From Corella eumyota (lineage: Eukaryota; Chordata; Ascidiacea; Phlebobranchia; Corellidae), in contig OY720103.1 of NCBI GenBank assembly GCA_963082875.1, positions 7,564,001 to 7,628,000 of the forward strand: a stretch of 64,000 nt of DNA, written 5' to 3'. The notes under the pieces are model-generated. The model ran no database searches, was not told where the DNA came from, and was given only the letters and a program-made list of their open reading frames with translations. This document shows, piece by piece, positions 41,062 through 54,611 of the stretch. Position 1 is the stretch's first letter, and every line of letters begins with the position of its first letter. The position numbers were made by a program, and so were the translations under genes.

Positions 41062-43040
41062 AAACAAACACAGTTAAATAAGTGACGCTCTTTTATGTAA
41101 CGTAAACAAAATCCACACAAATATTTATTACAATTAAACTAGTAATAATGTGGTATTGTTTATAATAAAAGATTACGCGATCACATGGTTAAATTCAAAA
41201 ATGTCAGTAAATTTTTGCAGGACCAAGTATTTTTAGCTTACAATAATATTGTTATACTTTAAATATTCTGACTTTTGTTTTATCTTAAAATACAGTAGGA
41301 ATTTGTTTGCTACTTGTTAAGTAAGTTGTATTTAGGTAGTGTGTTAGTCAATATTGTGTATATACACGTTATAAATGTGATTGCAATTTCTTGGGCAAAA
41401 CTGGGGTTTCAAGTAACTAAAAATGACACTAGAGCTATAAATACATTTTAAAGTCAAGCTAGTGACAACTATTAATAAATGGACACGCTAGTAAGTTAGG
41501 AGATAAGAAAACAATAGACGTTATCTATAAAAGGAGGACACAGTTATAAAAGATTTGTTTTAAAACGTTTTAAAGTCGGAATTACAAAAAAAGCTAACCA
41601 ACTCGAGATTGAGCTTTTAATTGAGCAACCAACCCGGGATTTAGTTCAAGAAGTTTTTGAGGAAACCGCAAACGTTTTGATTTTCATTCTAACAAAAAGT
41701 AAGCATAAATAAAAAAAGGGTTATGGCGCAAAAACTTAAAAAGAATGGTTATAATACTGAAGATAAACGAATAAAGAAATACATGAAAAAAAATAGCCAA
41801 CCTTTATTAAACCTACTGAAAATGAAAAAAAGTTATGTACTTTAAATTGTTAAAGTAAGAAGAAAACCAGTAAAAGGTACCAGTAGCTTTCTTTTATAAT
41901 ATTTTTTCACTGAATTGAAAAATATTCTCAGTTATCTAAAATGGTACGAAGAAGAAACCCCGGGCTTATGTAACGATCTTTTGTTAAACTCCTTTTAAAA
42001 CAAAAATTAGCACTAAAACTTTCCTGGTCGGAGATCGGAAAGAAAAGACAGCCTAACAAGAAACTAGCATTTAAAACACACAAGCTTTATATGCTTTTAA
42101 CAACAGTGAAATGTTTAGATGTAATAATACTGAAAGCATATAATTTAGTGGAAGAAGCAATAATTTTCGTCGATAATTTTATGTTCGAGAATTTCGCGGC
42201 GGATAATCTAGCTAGGGAATTGTAGATATGCTTTTTTGGTTTAACTGGTTGGGGTGGCGGTCAAGAAAAGCGTAGAAATAAAAGTCATTGGGATAGCTAT
42301 AGTGATGATAGTGTTAACATAATTCCATGTGGACGCATTGACAATATTGGCGATGACTCGTTAAAAATTTAGGTGTTTATGTGTAGCTTTGTTCAAAAAT
42401 AGCCTAATCAGGTTAGAAAAAGCATCAATTAAACCCATTTATTGTTTTAATCGTTCTAGTTTATTTAGCATTTTTGCCAGGGTTTGTTTAATTAAAAAAA
42501 ACACCAAAAACCAGGCACGCTTTAATAATTATGTGCTTGGTTACATAATTAAAGTTAATAATTGTGTAGCTTATCTGACACATATACCAAATAAATTTAC
42601 TTCACAATTAATTTGTATTTTAAAAATAATTAAACACAATGATTTGTTAATTTTTTCCCTTTTTTTAAGAAAATTTGTTGCGTTAATAAAAATAATTTTA
42701 CTCAGTCTTGCTTGAGTCGGTAGCATAAACATTGGCAAGCGGCCTTTTTTGTTTTATCCAAGACAATAAAATTTTTTTTAATAAAAAAGTTAACTACTTA
42801 AACGTGTGTAAGCTATTAGTGTAAACGTGACTCGTGGGACATTATGGCTAAAACAATTTTAATTCCAATTTTATTTTACTTCATAAATAAACACCTTGCA
42901 AGTTATAATTATCACTATCTCGAATTCAATAAAAAGCAGTATGGTTAAAAGTACAATTCTTTCAATAATTGTAACCCAATTTCCCATTGCACAGCTTTTT
43001 TAAAATAACTTTTTATGTCACTAACAAAGCTGATATGTGT
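41062..43040. other. AT-rich stretch with weak coding traces
   Basis: Nothing recognisable. Traces of coding-like text on the plus strand (41560-41710, QLEIELLIEQPTRDLVQEV; ~42010-42370, ENFAADNLAREL, then GWGGGQEKRRNKS and IIPCGRIDNIGDDS) are interrupted and match no family I know. They may be remains of one old element. Confidence 0.3.
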
Positions 43041-43545
43041 AAGCCAGTGGTTCCCAAACTGTGGTAAGCGAGAGTTTTTCAGGTGGTACGCGACCAACTT
43101 CAGCTTAATTTTAAATTTGCGAAAACTTATAACTTTTAAAACTTTCAGTTTGAGTAATTTGCAATATTGCGTTTTAGTTCCCTTTAATTTTAGATTTCGC
43201 ACGTTTATGAAGTAACACTTATCTTGTTCACGATAATTAACCGCCAAATGTCGGCTAGTTTAAAATGTATGTAGTAATAAACTGATAGCAGCAGTGGAGT
43301 AGTGTCGTATGTTTAATGATATGATATTGGAAATGATATTGGAAATATGTCTAAACGAATGAATGTCTAAATGTCTAAACGAATGTCTAAATGATATTGG
43401 AAATATGTCTAAACGAAAGTACAGTCCAGCTTACATGAAGTACGGGTTCATAGCTATTGAATACAATGAAGAATCCCTGCCTATTTCCGCAATAACAAAC
43501 TGGGTCCCGACTTCGGCCACACTCATTGGCATGAGAGTAAGTTAA
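43041..43545 (+). mobile_element. hAT transposon 5' end (ZBED5-like)
   Basis: CAGTGGTTCCCAAACTGTGG at 43041 is a classic hAT terminal repeat; the preceding 8 bp (GTGTAAGC) would be the target duplication. At 43408 an ORF starts MSKRKYSPAYMKYGFIAIE, like the N-terminus of ZBED5-type hAT transposases. 43318-43420 contains short internal duplications of GATATTGGAAATATGTCTAA. Only the 5' end is present; the BED finger and catalytic domain are missing. Confidence 0.65.
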
Positions 43546-44589
43546 GCATAATCATACCACAAAACTTGTGATTTCTAGTTTAAAAGTAAGCCTACCCAAT
43601 TAATTGGTTTAATAAAGTTTACATTTATACTATAAATTCATTTACTTAGCTAAATCAGCTGCTTTCTCTGTTTTGCGTGTGCTTGCTATTCCAAAGTTGT
43701 CTGTACTATTCGACCAGCCATCTATGTTATTTAGTTTTAAACAACTGTCATTGTTTTTATCGGGACACAAGTAATAGATAATTTTTTCAAATGGCCTTTC
43801 CAGTTATATACTTTAACAAAGTAAATTTTGTATCGCTGCCTGGAATGTTGTTACTATTGTTCCATCTGGGTACAGTAGGTTTTACACTATATGGAAAAAA
43901 TGTTAATCGTATGCACTTCTATTTTTATTGCTTCCCTTTGTACAGCCCTTAGTTACTTTTAAGGGTGAAACAGAACTACGTACAATTTGTAAGTTGTTAT
44001 TTATTATCCGAATGCCAATAGTTACTTCTTTATCTAACTTTATAAACTTTTTTTGTTTGAAAAGACAGAGTATGTCGCTTTGACTTTTGATTTATAGTAA
44101 TCATTAAAAGTCATTGGGCGTTTGTTAATTTAACTATTATGAAAAGTGGCGGCTCGTCTATGGGGCTAACGGGGATAAAACCACCAACTTTTTAACACAC
44201 TTTCTTAAAATTGAATATTATTTTTGGTAAATAATCAATTTTTTCCAAAGTTTTAGATTTTTTTTCGCTAAAATTAATAAAAATATTAAATTTAAAATTT
44301 AAAAAAATTCTATTTTTTTTTCAATTTTTGAAAACTTGTTTTCGGTTTACGTATGATTATTTTCGGGTTTTGTTACGTATATTTTCAGCTTTTTAAAATA
44401 TAATTTTTGTTTCTTTAAAACTTATTTGTGGTTTTTGTGACATATATTTTCGGTTTACTTTAAAACTTATTTAAGGTTTTATAACTTATATTTTCGGTTT
44501 TGAAAAAATATTATCGGTTTTTTTATTTTTTTTTGTTTTTTTTATTTATTTTTTTTTAATTTTTTTTTTTTTATATTTTTTACGTTATC
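43546..44589. other. non-coding, with TTTTCGGTTT-rich imperfect repeats
   Basis: 43546-44190 shows nothing gene-like. 44330-44520 has imperfect short tandem repeats built on TTTTCGGTTT and TAAAACTTATTT, then a T-rich run to 44580. Confidence 0.5.
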
Positions 44590-46439
44590 ACGGACAGCGA
44601 AAAGGAGAATATTTGACATCGATCAGAACGGTATTAAATCATTCAAGCATTAAACTCGCACTGATTTATTATTTTATAAATAAACTAAAAATGATATTTA
44701 GCTAGAGTTAAATCTTTACTTTAAATAGCAACAAACAGACTAAAAATACCGACAACATATTAAAATTTTTCTATTAATAAGTAATTAATGATAATTAAAT
44801 GTCGTAAATAGGAGTTTTGCGACACATTAGGATAATAACAAACATACTAAAAATTTTTAATTTTAAAGACCAGATGTTATTGTCTATCAAAATTCGGTCA
44901 AATAAAAACATAAACAAATAGATTTATTTGGTAAATAAATTATGGTTCGAAATTATTTATTTATTTTCAATATAAATTTTTCTAAATAAAAAAAAATATG
45001 CATAAACATTAACTAAGAATATTACATACCTTTTATTTTTAATAAACAAACAACCATTATAAATAGTATACAAACAAAAATTAATATTTTAACCCAGTTT
45101 TAAGTTGGTAATTCTAAAACATACAATTGACTAAAATTTGAAAAATTAATAACAACCTTTAAATTTTAACACCTATTAATTATAGTAATCAGTGATATAC
45201 ACATAACGTATATAGGATGTTTGCGATACATTGGGATTATAACAAACATACTAAAAATTTAGAATTTTTAATTTTAAAAAACATAAGTTATCGACTTTTA
45301 AAGTTCGGTCAAAAAAGAATAAAAAACAAATTAGATTTATTTAATAAATAAAATACGGTTAGAAATCATTTAATTATTTTTAAATTAATCTATATTATTA
45401 AATAAATTGATGCATAAACATTACTTAATTATAAATGTTAACTAAATTAATTAATCAAATATTACGTATTTAAATTTTACACTAAGAATGTATTAACTTA
45501 TTAGATTAAAAAAATTTCAAAACAAAATTATTTTAAATTTTAACCCAGTTTTAAGTTCGTAATATTAGGATATACTATTGACAAAAACTTTAAAAATTAA
45601 CAACAGCCTTTGAATTTTAATAAACAAACACCCATTAATTAGTAATTAAAGATAATTAAATTTTGTAAATAGGAGACCTAAAACGCATTATAATACTATA
45701 CAAAATACTGAAATTATAGACTTTTAAACTTTAAGGAACAAAAGTTATCTTTTTTAAAAAATGGGACTAGTAAGAATAAAAATAAAAAGATTTATTTGAT
45801 ATATAAAATGTGGTTCGAAATTAGTTGATTTTTTTTAACATAAATTTTTATAAATAAAAAAAGATTTGCATAAACATTAACTAATAATATTACATATCTT
45901 TAATTTTCAGTAAACAAACAAGCATTTATATACATTATACAAACAAAATTAATATTTAACCCAGTAATAAGTTGTTAATGTTAGGATATACGCTATACTA
46001 AATTTTAAATATCTAAAATTGATTTTTATTTTTTAACAAGCACTTGAATATGATAAATAAACAAAAATATTTTTTTAAATGTTTTTTTAACCACTTATAT
46101 TACAAAATGCATCATACGAAATTTTAAATGCTTAAAATCGGACTTTAATTTTTTAATAAACAAACAAGCATTCAAATATAATAAAAAAACAAATATTTAT
46201 CATGGTTCGAAATCTTAAGAGTTTGAAACATATTGTTATTGTCAGTGTATTTATTATTATTATGGTTAGAAATCTTAGATTTCGAAACATATTGTTATTG
46301 TCCGTATATTTATTTTTATTCTTACTAATCCGAATTTTGAAATCGAATAACTTTTGATTTTGTGTATATTAATTTTTAAAATTTTAGTATGTTGTTTATT
46401 ATCATATTGTGTTTCAATCCTCCTATTTTGATAATTTAA

Positions 46440-48180
46440 ATATTATTAATTAGTAAATAATAGGTGTTTGTTTATTAAAATTTAGAGATTGTTATTAAGT
46501 TTTCAAATTTTGGTCAGTTATATATCATAATATTAATAACTCGAAAATGGATTAAAATATTGTTATTGTCAGTATTATTGTTATTAATCTTTTCCAGTGT
46601 CTTATAAGCTGTAAATTTTGAGTTAAAATAACTTTTGTTTGTGAACATTTACAGTTTTGAAATTTAGTATGTTGTTTATTATCAGATTGTGTTTTATTCT
46701 CCTATTTACAACATTTAATTATCACTAATTACTAATTAATAGGTGTTTATTTATTAAAATTTAAAGATTGTTATTTATTTTTTAAATCTTGGTCATTTGT
46801 TTATCATTGTTATAGACAATAACCTATTTTTCATACTTTAAGTTTTGTGTTTATTTTGTGTATTGCGAGGCACGGCGTCGCTACATCCTGCGCAGTGCGG
46901 CGCTGTGACTTTTAATTTCTAAGCGGCTTTACGCCTGATTATTTCTTTATTACTTGTCAGTGGTTCTAGACCGCGACTGGACATACGGTTTTAAGCGTGA
47001 AATCCTTAGGATTTTCACTTGGGAAATTTTTGTTCTTTGTTTAAATCGCTTCTTTTCCTTTTTTCCTTGTTTTATTTTTTGTCTTTAAATTGGCTTGTTT
47101 TATGATTAATACTTTTATATTGTAGTTATGTCTAACCGCGAAGCTTTAACGCTTTATGTGATACCAGTAGCTTATGTTAGTGTTATGTGTAGTCGCTCAC
47201 TGTATGTATTTAGTTGCGCAATTTACAAGTAGTTTATGTTAGCTTCACTAAGTACTAATTAATAGGTGTTTGTTTATTAAAATTTAAAGATCGTTATCAG
47301 GTTTTTAAATTTTGGTCAGTTATATATTAAGATATTTATAACTTAAAAATGAATTAAAAATTTAATTTTTATTACTAATTACTAATGAATAGGTGTTTAT
47401 TTATTGAAATTTAAAGATTGTTGTTAAGTTTTCAAATTTTGGTCAATTGAATATCATGATATTGGTAACTTAAAAATGAATTAAAATTTTAATTTTTATC
47501 ATTATTAACCAAAGAATAGGTATTTATTTATTAAAATTTAAAGGTTGTTTTTATTTTTTTAAATCTTGGTCAATTGTATATCATGATATTAGTTAAATAA
47601 AAACATGTTAAAAAATTAATTTTCGTATGTTTTACATATTTAATAGCTTGTTTATATAATAAAAATTAGGGATTGTTATTAAGGTTTTTGTTTATTCAAA
47701 ATATTGAAAAAAAAGCAGAATATTGAAAAAAATTTAATTTTTTAGTCTAATAAATAAAAAAAGGTATACGTAATATTTGTTTAATTAGTTCAGGTAATAT
47801 TTTTAATTAAGTAATGTTTATGCATAAATATATTCCCCAAGATCGAAAGTTATTCTAGTTTATTGATAAAAATTTAAAGATTGTTATTAATTTTTCAAAT
47901 CTTGGTCGATTGTATATCATAATATTAGTAACTCAAAAATAAATTAAAATTTTAATTTTTATCACTAATTACTAATTAATAGGTGTTTGTTTATTAAAAT
48001 TTAACAATTTTTATTTATTTTTTAAATTTTGGTTAATTGTATATCATGATATTCGTAACTCAAAAATAAATTAAAATTTTTATTTTTATTACTAATTACC
48101 AAGTAATAAGTGTTTGTTTATTAAAATTTAAAAATTGTTATTTTTTTTTAATCTTGGTCAATCGTTTATTATGAAATGAT
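46440..48180. repeat. imperfect ~120-bp tandem subrepeats in the right palindrome arm
   Basis: The block TTAATAGGTGTTTGTTTATT and its variants recur at about 46450, 46733, 47262, 47383, 47516, 47978 and 48105, each followed by an AT-rich tail containing TTTTGGTCAATTGTATATCA. The complement occurs in the left arm (for example ~45160 and ~45620) and outside the right arm (~49700-49850). Satellite-like expansion. Confidence 0.75.
46861..47245. other. GC-richer segment inside the palindrome
   Basis: Unlike its surroundings it starts TTGCGAGGCACGGCGTCGC and has no counterpart in the left arm, so it is probably a separate insertion. No coding frame or terminal repeat recognised. Confidence 0.45.
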
Positions 48181-50154
48181 TTACATAAAAACGAGTTAAA
48201 AAATTAATTTTTGTATGTTTATCATATTTAAATGCTTGTTTATTCCATAAAAACTAAAGATTGTTACTTAAGCGCAGAACAATAAAAAAAATTTTAATTT
48301 TTTAGTGTAATAATGAAAAAAGGTATACGTAATATTTAATTAATTAGTTCAGTTAATATTTTTAATTAGGTAATGTTTGTCTATAAATTTATTTACAATA
48401 AAGATTAATTTTAAAAATAATCAAATAATTTTGAACCATTTTTTATTTATCAAATAAATCTACTTTTTATTTTTATTCTTAGTAATCCAAATTTTAAAAT
48501 CGAATAACTTTTGTTTTTGTGTATATAAATTTTTAAAATTTTAGTATGTTGAATTTAAAATTTACTATAATTTATATCCTAATATAACCAACTTAAAACT
48601 GGGTAAATATTAGTTTTATTTGTATAGTATATATAAATGCTTGTTTATTAAAAATAAAAGGTATGCAATATTCTTAGTTAATGTTGATGCATATCTTTTT
48701 TTATTTAGAAAAATTTATGTTAAAAATAATCAAATAATTTCGAACCATATTTTATTTAGCAAATAAATCTAGTTGTTTTTATTCTTTTTAGTCAGAATTT
48801 TGAAAGACGATAACTCCTGTTCTTTAAAACTAATAGTTCAAAATTTTTAGTATGTTTGTTATTATCCCAACGAATCGCAAACCTCCTATTTACGACATTT
48901 TATCATCACTAATTTTCGTAATTTTAATATGTTGTTGGTATATTATTATTTTGTATGTTGCTATTTAAAATAAATATTTACCTTTAGCTAATTATCGTTT
49001 AATTATTTTTGGTTTATTTATAAAATAATGGATCAGTGTGAGTTTAACGCTTGAATGATTTAATAGCTATCTGGTCGATGTTAAATATCGTTTTTTTTGC
49101 TGTCCGTATTAAAGTAAAAAGTATTGGTTGAAAATATAAGTAAAATGTCTGTAAAAGTTATTTTTTGTTTTTTAATTATATTTTAACACTTGTTTATTGA
49201 ATTATTTGTCATAATATTAGGATTTTACTCGAAAAAAGGTTAAAAATAATTTTTTGGTTGTTTATAATAACTATTAATTGCTTGTTTTTTATTTAAAATC
49301 AAATTTTACATTTTTATCGATAAAATATGATAATGCAAATGATAAATTTTATTGAATCTCCATAATATTCTGCAAATAACATGCATTCGATAATTATATA
49401 TTACTCGGTTTGTATTGTTCTGCGCTGTAAATTCCTGTCAGCGTCGTATAAAATCTTTATCCCGTAGTTTGTGCTCCATTTGCGATTACTTAATGAGTTT
49501 TTTGTTCAAATTTAGTTTTTATCCTTATTTGCTTAAATAGATGTTAATTAAAAATGATCAAACGATTTCGAACCATATTTTATTTATCAAATAAATCTAG
49601 TTTTTAATTTATTTTTTAGTTACAAGTATCATAATATATAACTGATCAAAATTTGAAAACCTAATAACAATATTTAAATTTAAAAAAACAAACACCAATT
49701 AATTGGTGATTAGTAATAAAAATTTCAATTTAAAGTTACTATTATTATAATATACAATTTTCCAAATTTTGAAAAATTAAGAACAACCTTTCTATTTTAA
49801 TAAATGAACACTTATTATTAGTAATTAGTGATAATTAAAAATCTTAAATAGGAGGCCTGAAACGCATTATGATATTATACAAAATACTAAAATTTAAGCT
49901 GTAATCTTCTTTCAAAATTGGGACTAGAAAAATTAATATAAAAAAATCATCGTTAAATGCCCAATATACATATATGCATCACCCATAGAAAAAAGTTAGC
50001 ACTGACGTGTGGTAAAAGTTTTTTTTTAAATATATTCTAGTTAATTTTATAAATATGTAATATTTTGCTCTATTTATTTCTGGTAGTGGCCACCAGAGGC
50101 TAATGTATCAATTTATTACAACACTTACCTTTGAATAGTTTTTTTTACCGGTAG

Positions 50155-50580
50155 TGTGGTGAACCTGTCATGGTATCGAACTACGAGCCCTCCAATTTGT
50201 GACGTTACTTATAAAGCGAAAATTTAAAGTTTATACCTGTATTGGACTACTTTCTAGTTTTTTGTTCACTTTTTTGACATTATGTCGTTGTTGGGTACGT
50301 TGTTCTTTACAAAAAATAAATTTAAGCGACATGATAGGTAAATTGTCAAAACCCCCAATTTATGATGTCAATTATAAAGTGTATATTACGAAAATACAAA
50401 GTTTACACCTGTATTTGACCACTTTTCAATATTTTGTTTACTTTTTTTAAAATATGTTTGTTGTTGTGGGTACGTTGTGCTTCACAAAATATGTGAAAAT
50501 AACTTAAGCGCTGTGGTAGGTAAGTTGTTAACACCCCCAATTTGTAACGTCATAGATGAAACGTATTTTATTTTGGTATA
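50155..50580. repeat. imperfect tandem repeat, ~170-180 bp period, 2-3 copies
   Basis: AATTTGTGACGTTACTTATA (50192) recurs in changed form near 50359 and 50538, with TTTACACCTGTATT, GGGTACGTTGT and AACACCCCCAATTT repeated at the same spacing. Non-coding. Confidence 0.7.
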
Positions 50581-53000
50581 AACGTTTACTCCAGAGTTAA
50601 ACGATATTTAATACCTTTTTAAAGTGTAAAAAACCTTGTTCACTTATTTTATATTAAGTTTGGTTTTAATTTTTTTTAAAGGGGTATTTTACACTTACAT
50701 TTTTTGTTTTATGCGATTTAAAAATATTTTGAAAATATACTCAATACAAAATACTTAATACAAATTATTACAAATGGATCCCTTTTGCGTACTACATTAA
50801 GCTGACATACACAAGCGAAGTTTTTTTTTATCAGCTGATTTTACCGACTAATCAGCTTTCACAACCAAACCAAAAATAAGAGAAAATTTCCATATTAAAT
50901 TAAACAAGCGAAGTTATTGTGTGTAATTACGCCGGATGTGGCGTAATGCCAAAAGCCACTTTTGTGGTCTGCCGTATAATAGCGTATGGGTAAGTTAAGC
51001 CACAATTGTGGCACTCAGGGTGCAGTAAGATTTAAATATTTTTATTGAAACTCTTACCATTTTTAAGGCCCATGCCCAATGCTGGTCATAATATAAAATC
51101 CATTGCACTGTAAAATAATTTATTTCTTGTGAATCCCTTGAAAATGTTAATAACGTATCAAAAGCATATGGTGGAAAAGCTTTAGATTTTAATTCGTATG
51201 AGAATCCAATTTTATAAACTTAAATTTTCACAAGCCAGGTCAGCAATTTTTGGCTGATCGAGGTTTTTCGTTACACTAAGATTTTGCTATAACCTGCCCT
51301 GCTGATCTTTTTACACTAGTATTTACCCAAGGTAAATTTCAACTTTTAACTTGGGAAGTAAAAATTTTAAATCTTTTTTTAGTCCAAATTTCCATTGGAC
51401 GTGCTCTGGACCACATTAAAAAAAACTACAATGTAATATTACATTACCAATTCTCTTAATCAAAAGGATTTAAAGATAAAGGTTAAAAATGTTCTATTAT
51501 ATAATGTTAAAAGCCTAATTCAAGTAAGTTATTTTTAGTTAATCCTGTGTACCTTTTCTTGAATAGTTTGCACGCTAGCATGGACGGATTTAATTTTCCA
51601 CTTGTTTGTTATGTATTGCGCGCTTATCTGTAAGTGATTTGGCCTTTGTTTGTTAAACTAAATGTAAAAGGTGACACTAACTCTTTTTGCAACAGATATT
51701 CCGCATTTTACCTCTCGTTTTATTGCGACACGTCGACGTTGTAACAAATTTGTTGTCAAAAATGTTTTGTTTTAAAAACAACTTTACCAGTGATTAAAAA
51801 CATTACTACAAAAACAACTTCCTAAATATAGAATCAATTGTGTTAAAGAGTAAAGCCTTGCTTTATTTTTTAGTAATAATAAGACTAAGCTCAACTCTAC
51901 GTATGGTGATTGCCAATTAAATAAAGCTTTGGTGATTGCCAATTGAATAAAGCTACTTAAAAAGCAGGATTATCTAATGGACGCTGAATCTTTGGCGCAA
52001 GAAAAGATTTTAGAACAGATCGCAAGCTACTTTATTGTTCTAATGTTGAAGTTCACGTCAAATAACAATTAGAAAACGTTTAATTACGATTTTTAAAACG
52101 TGTAAATATAATCTTATTCAAATAAAAAAATTGTGGTTAAAAAATAAAATTAAAAAACCTTGTCTACCAATGTTAAAAGGTAGCTGGACTAATAAAAAGA
52201 CATGCCTGGGCAGGCTATAAATCATTAGGTTTTAATTTGTAACTGCGCAACTTATTTATGGTATAAAATATTATATTGAAATTGTTTTGTTTGCTAAACT
52301 AAAAAAACAGCTTTTTCTGGACAATACAATATATAAAGTGTTAAACTTATCTTAAAAATAGCCCTTTTTGAGTCCTTAAAATTCAAATTGTCGAGTAGCT
52401 TTGATTTCGTTTGCGTTGGCCATTCGAACATGTTTAGTTATTTTCGAATTGTTGATTTTTTGTTTTTTTAAATTGGCTTTATCTAGTGGCAAAGTATCTT
52501 TATCCAATATAAACGGCATTCCTATATTAAGGGAATTTTTATCTATTAGCATACTTCGATATAACATCTAACACTTTTATAGCGCCAATATATATTTAAA
52601 AATAAAACCGCAAATCTATGTGGCATTCGAAGTATACAACACCTTCTTATTAAATAGTACAAATAAAGTCTAAAAAATATTCCAAACTAATTGTAATCAG
52701 GTTTATAATTTAAAACAGCAAATCCATACTTCCAAAACATTTAAGGAAACACATCTTTAAATAAAACTAATTTATTTAGTTTTATAATCATGTCAGCTGA
52801 GCAAAATTCTTTTAACTTGCGTGAAGCTGTAGAGTTACAAGATTTATTGTTATATTTATTTGGTTTAATTTGTTGACTCCGTTTTGTTATGATATATTGA
52901 CGTGACAGTAATATAGCAGAGCACAGTTTGTAGGTCTTGCTATTTCGAGATGCGACGGTGACCAACTAGAGGTAGATTGGTCCTGCGATGCGACGATGAC
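50581..53000. other. AT-rich intergenic stretch
   Basis: No gene, tRNA or repeat family recognised on either strand. Short complementary words near 50940-51020 (GTGGCGTAATGCC, GCCACAATTGTGGC) could form small hairpins. Confidence 0.4.
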
Positions 53001-53235
53001 TAACTATTAGTAGATTGGTGAAGAATGTTTAAATTGTTCCAGTATTTATTGCAAAACCGGGAGGCAATAAAAGTTCGTTCGTTGTTAGGCCGCTGGCCTT
53101 GTACGTACAGGTTACGTAGCTAATTCTCGTTAATGGCGATTTTAAAGTGCGTTGTTTGAGGTTGACGCCCGTTGTAAGAAGAATAATTATTGTAAGTGTC
53201 AAGTCCATGACTTTGAACTAGCTATAACTACGAAT
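53001..53235 (-). mobile_element. LTR-type fragment, inverted copy of the 22.8 kb repeat
   Basis: The complement of 53127-53230 matches 22780-22885 (shared AACAACGCACTTTAAAATCG and AATTATTCTT) with substitutions. Taken as a solo LTR piece of the same retroelement family. Old and partial. Confidence 0.55.
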
Positions 53236-54611
53236 TGATTCTACAAGGCACTAAAAATTACGGTTAATTTTTGTTCTAAACGGTTAATTTTGTTCTAACG
53301 TATTCTGTTCCCGAATTCATTTAATTTCCATTGTTACTGACAGTGATTAGGTGTTTTCCTAGATATTATTCTATGACAACTTTAAACACAACTGTTGGCA
53401 TTAAAAACCAAAGTTCTTTTTTTTAAATTAGTTTTTTTTATTTAAAAAGTACAACGATGTCGATGTAATTCTACTAATTTATCGCATATTAGTTAAGGTT
53501 CAAATAAATCTTATATTTCAGTCCTGGAAGCTGTTTTTTTTTAATTAGTATTTGTTTTATCAAGTTATAACTTGTGCACACACTTTGACAACAGGGGTTG
53601 TTTTTGTAGTTTTGCTTAGCTTGCCAAGTTAACTTGGACCTTCGTGGAGAAACAAGTGAACCATTATTCTCGCTAAACTGAAATGGAAACGGAGACTTGT
53701 GATCAATATCGCATTGCCATAGAGCCCAACACTTGCTAACATTATTTAAAGAGGATCGCCATCTATATAGTGATACTCGTTAATTTGTGGTCATAGCCAT
53801 TTGCAGAGTGGGTAACTTTAACAATTGGCCTAATTAAAACAGTGGTTGTAAATAAATCTTGTTAAGAAATGAAAAATAAAATTTTTAAGAAAAAATTTAA
53901 GAAAATAAGAGTTAAATTTAAGACAATATTTTCGTTTTTAAGTCGGGATATTTCGGAAAAAAATTCTTATTTTAAGTTGCGATATTTTTAAGTAATAATT
54001 TCTTATTCTGAAACGGGATTTTTTAAGTAATATTTTTTTGTTATAAATCCATACAACTTAGTGCTATTTTGTTATAAATACCAAATCGTATGCAAACGAA
54101 CAAATGATTTTACATAATACTGACCGAATAGTGGCCACATAGCAATACTGAAAAGTGATCACTTACATAGTATAAAAATTAACAGAACAGAAACCTTTAA
54201 TAAAGAAGTCTGAAACTCTCATGCTGGTATTTATTAACAAGCATTATAGGTAAATGACCATTTCCTTTTAAAATAATTGTTTAAGGTTCTACCGTTTCCT
54301 ATATCAAAATTTATGAAAGCTATTTAAACGTAGCATGAATGAAAAGAAAAAGCCATGTATAGTTACATACCTTTAATTAATCAGTATTTTTAAAGCATTT
54401 TTTGTAGCCATTATCCCACTGTTTTTGGTAAAAATCAGATGTAGGTTGTGGATTATGTAAATCAATTTTCCTCCTAACTCATAAAAATTAAGATGTACTG
54501 TAAAAGTAGATTTCAAATATTGAATGTTCAATCGATTTAGTTTATACTTTACCTACTTACGCAAAACCTTTAGGAGGACAAAGGTTTTTTTCTTTTAAAT
54601 AGTATAGTTTG
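53236..54611. other. AT-rich intergenic stretch
   Basis: Nothing recognisable on either strand. Confidence 0.4.

Larger units (their letters stand above)
44590..49108. repeat. large imperfect palindrome (foldback-like element)
   Basis: Starts ACGGACAGC (44590) and ends GCTGTCCGT (49108). The outer ~200 bp of each side match as inverted repeats (TTAAATCATTCAAGC, CACTGAT..ATTATTTTATAA, AATAGCAACA). The match continues inwards with substitutions and indels, for example ACCCAGTTTTAAGTTGG at ~45092 against its complement near 48590. The axis is near 46.2-46.3 kb. The right arm is longer because of tandem subrepeats and an insertion. No coding frame. Could be a foldback or large non-autonomous DNA element or an inverted satellite. 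Confidence 0.8.

Noticed and set aside
46861-47245. GC-richer core of the palindrome as an RNA gene
   Set aside because: No tRNA, rRNA or box motifs recognised. Base composition alone is not enough.
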